Shown here: piece after piece, positions 63,781 through 64,000 of the stretch
Numbering within the stretch: position 1 is the first letter of the stretch
Layout: every line of letters starts with the position of its first letter
Assembly: GCF_003385455.1 (NCBI RefSeq)
Contig: NZ_QNUF01000007.1
Coordinates: forward strand, 140,898 to 204,897
Source: Chryseobacterium rhizosphaerae
Lineage (GTDB): Bacteria > Bacteroidota > Bacteroidia > Flavobacteriales > Weeksellaceae
Direction: 5' to 3'
Length of the DNA: 64,000 nucleotides
The notes under the pieces: generated by a model
What the model was told of the DNA's origin: nothing
Databases searched by the model: none
The model's input: only the letters and a program-made list of their open reading frames with translations
Translations under genes and position numbers: made by a program

Positions 63781-64000
63781 TTAAAATGTATTTTTTAATG
63801 AGCCTACATAAAGACTTAAGATGAGTAATCCAAAAAATGAAATGATGGTATAACTAATTACTAGAATGTCAGCTATTATTTTTGTTGTTTTACTAAAATC
63901 TTTTACTTTCTCTTTAATTTCTTCATACGAAGTAAATTTCCAATATCTTAATCCTATCAGTAAAATAAAAGGTAAAGAATATATTAATACAAAATATTTA
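63781..64000 (-). CDS. C-terminal part of a membrane protein, cut by the window edge
   Basis: Only the last 73 codons are present; the start lies beyond the window. The fragment shows one hydrophobic helix (VLIYSLPFILLIGL), a charged helix (YEEIKEKVKDFSK), and a second long hydrophobic helix (ADILVISYTIISFFGLLIL) near the C-terminus. I recognise no family. The stop codon is at 63781-63783. Confidence 0.5.
   Translation of the reverse strand, partial: KYFVLIYSLPFILLIGLRYWKFTSYEEIKEKVKDFSKTTKIIADILVISYTIISFFGLLILSLYVGSLKNTF

Noticed and set aside
1..64000. CRISPR arrays, tRNA, rRNA, intact insertion sequences or prophage
   Set aside because: I looked for regularly spaced repeats, tRNA-like cloverleaf ends, rRNA segments, and transposase or phage genes and found none that could be supported by eye.

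Overview
The window looks like chromosome of a Chryseobacterium-type flavobacterium (Bacteroidota, Weeksellaceae). The evidence is low GC, weak Shine-Dalgarno signals, TAnnTTTG-type -7 promoter elements, many secreted proteins ending in type IX secretion (T9SS) sorting domains, flavobacterial lipoproteins, and a mixture of core genes (thrS, infC, rpmI, rplT, purF, purC, leuABCD, aroB) with secreted hydrolases. I see no rRNA, tRNA, CRISPR array, intact insertion sequence or prophage.

Layout. 0-10.4 kb: a CinA-domain protein, an EamA transporter divergent from a MocR regulator, a tight four-gene operon with bacillithiol-linked functions (bstA-like, DUF1569, ytxJ-like, Crp/Fnr), a DEAD-box helicase sitting between an intact nicotinamidase gene and a truncated copy of that gene's 5' end, an rRNA pseudouridine synthase and aroB. 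10.4-13.9 kb: three outer-membrane beta-barrel genes, each preceded by a -24/-12 (sigma-54-like) promoter. A fourth such promoter has no gene but is followed about 200 bp later by a terminator. 13.9-18.7 kb: a secreted phosphodiesterase, purF, purC, a DUF3307 membrane protein and satD with twin palindromes upstream. 18.8-28.2 kb: secreted endonuclease I, acyl-CoA dehydrogenase, DinB protein and two tandem M12B-like metalloproteases. 28.6-31.9 kb: a probably surface-exposed lipoprotein with a TNT-like NAD-glycohydrolase domain, a Cys-rich neighbour, then a nucleotide pyrophosphohydrolase, a monothiol thioredoxin-like protein, a DUF4230 protein and a small disordered protein. 32-36.3 kb: leuACDB. 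36.4-42.1 kb: a helical-repeat protein, an M19 dipeptidase, thrS and infC (with an ATA start).

42.1-58.3 kb is an accessory block between infC and rpmI-rplT, genes that are usually adjacent. It holds several lipoproteins and exported proteins of unknown function, a GNAT acetyltransferase flanked by remnants of a local duplication, and a minus-strand set made of a LuxR-type response regulator, a TPR histidine kinase, a WG-repeat/Sel1 protein and two unrecognised acidic proteins. More lipoproteins and a chloroperoxidase-like hydrolase follow. After rpmI-rplT come three tandem secreted M28 peptidases and a pair of small membrane proteins, the last cut by the window edge.

The strongest candidates for something new are the TNT-like surface lipoprotein with its neighbour, the gene-less -24/-12 promoter plus terminator (a possible small RNA), the duplicated nicotinamidase operator, the twin palindromes in front of satD, and the kinase/WG-repeat cluster. 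All assignments come from reading the sequence; no database search was run.
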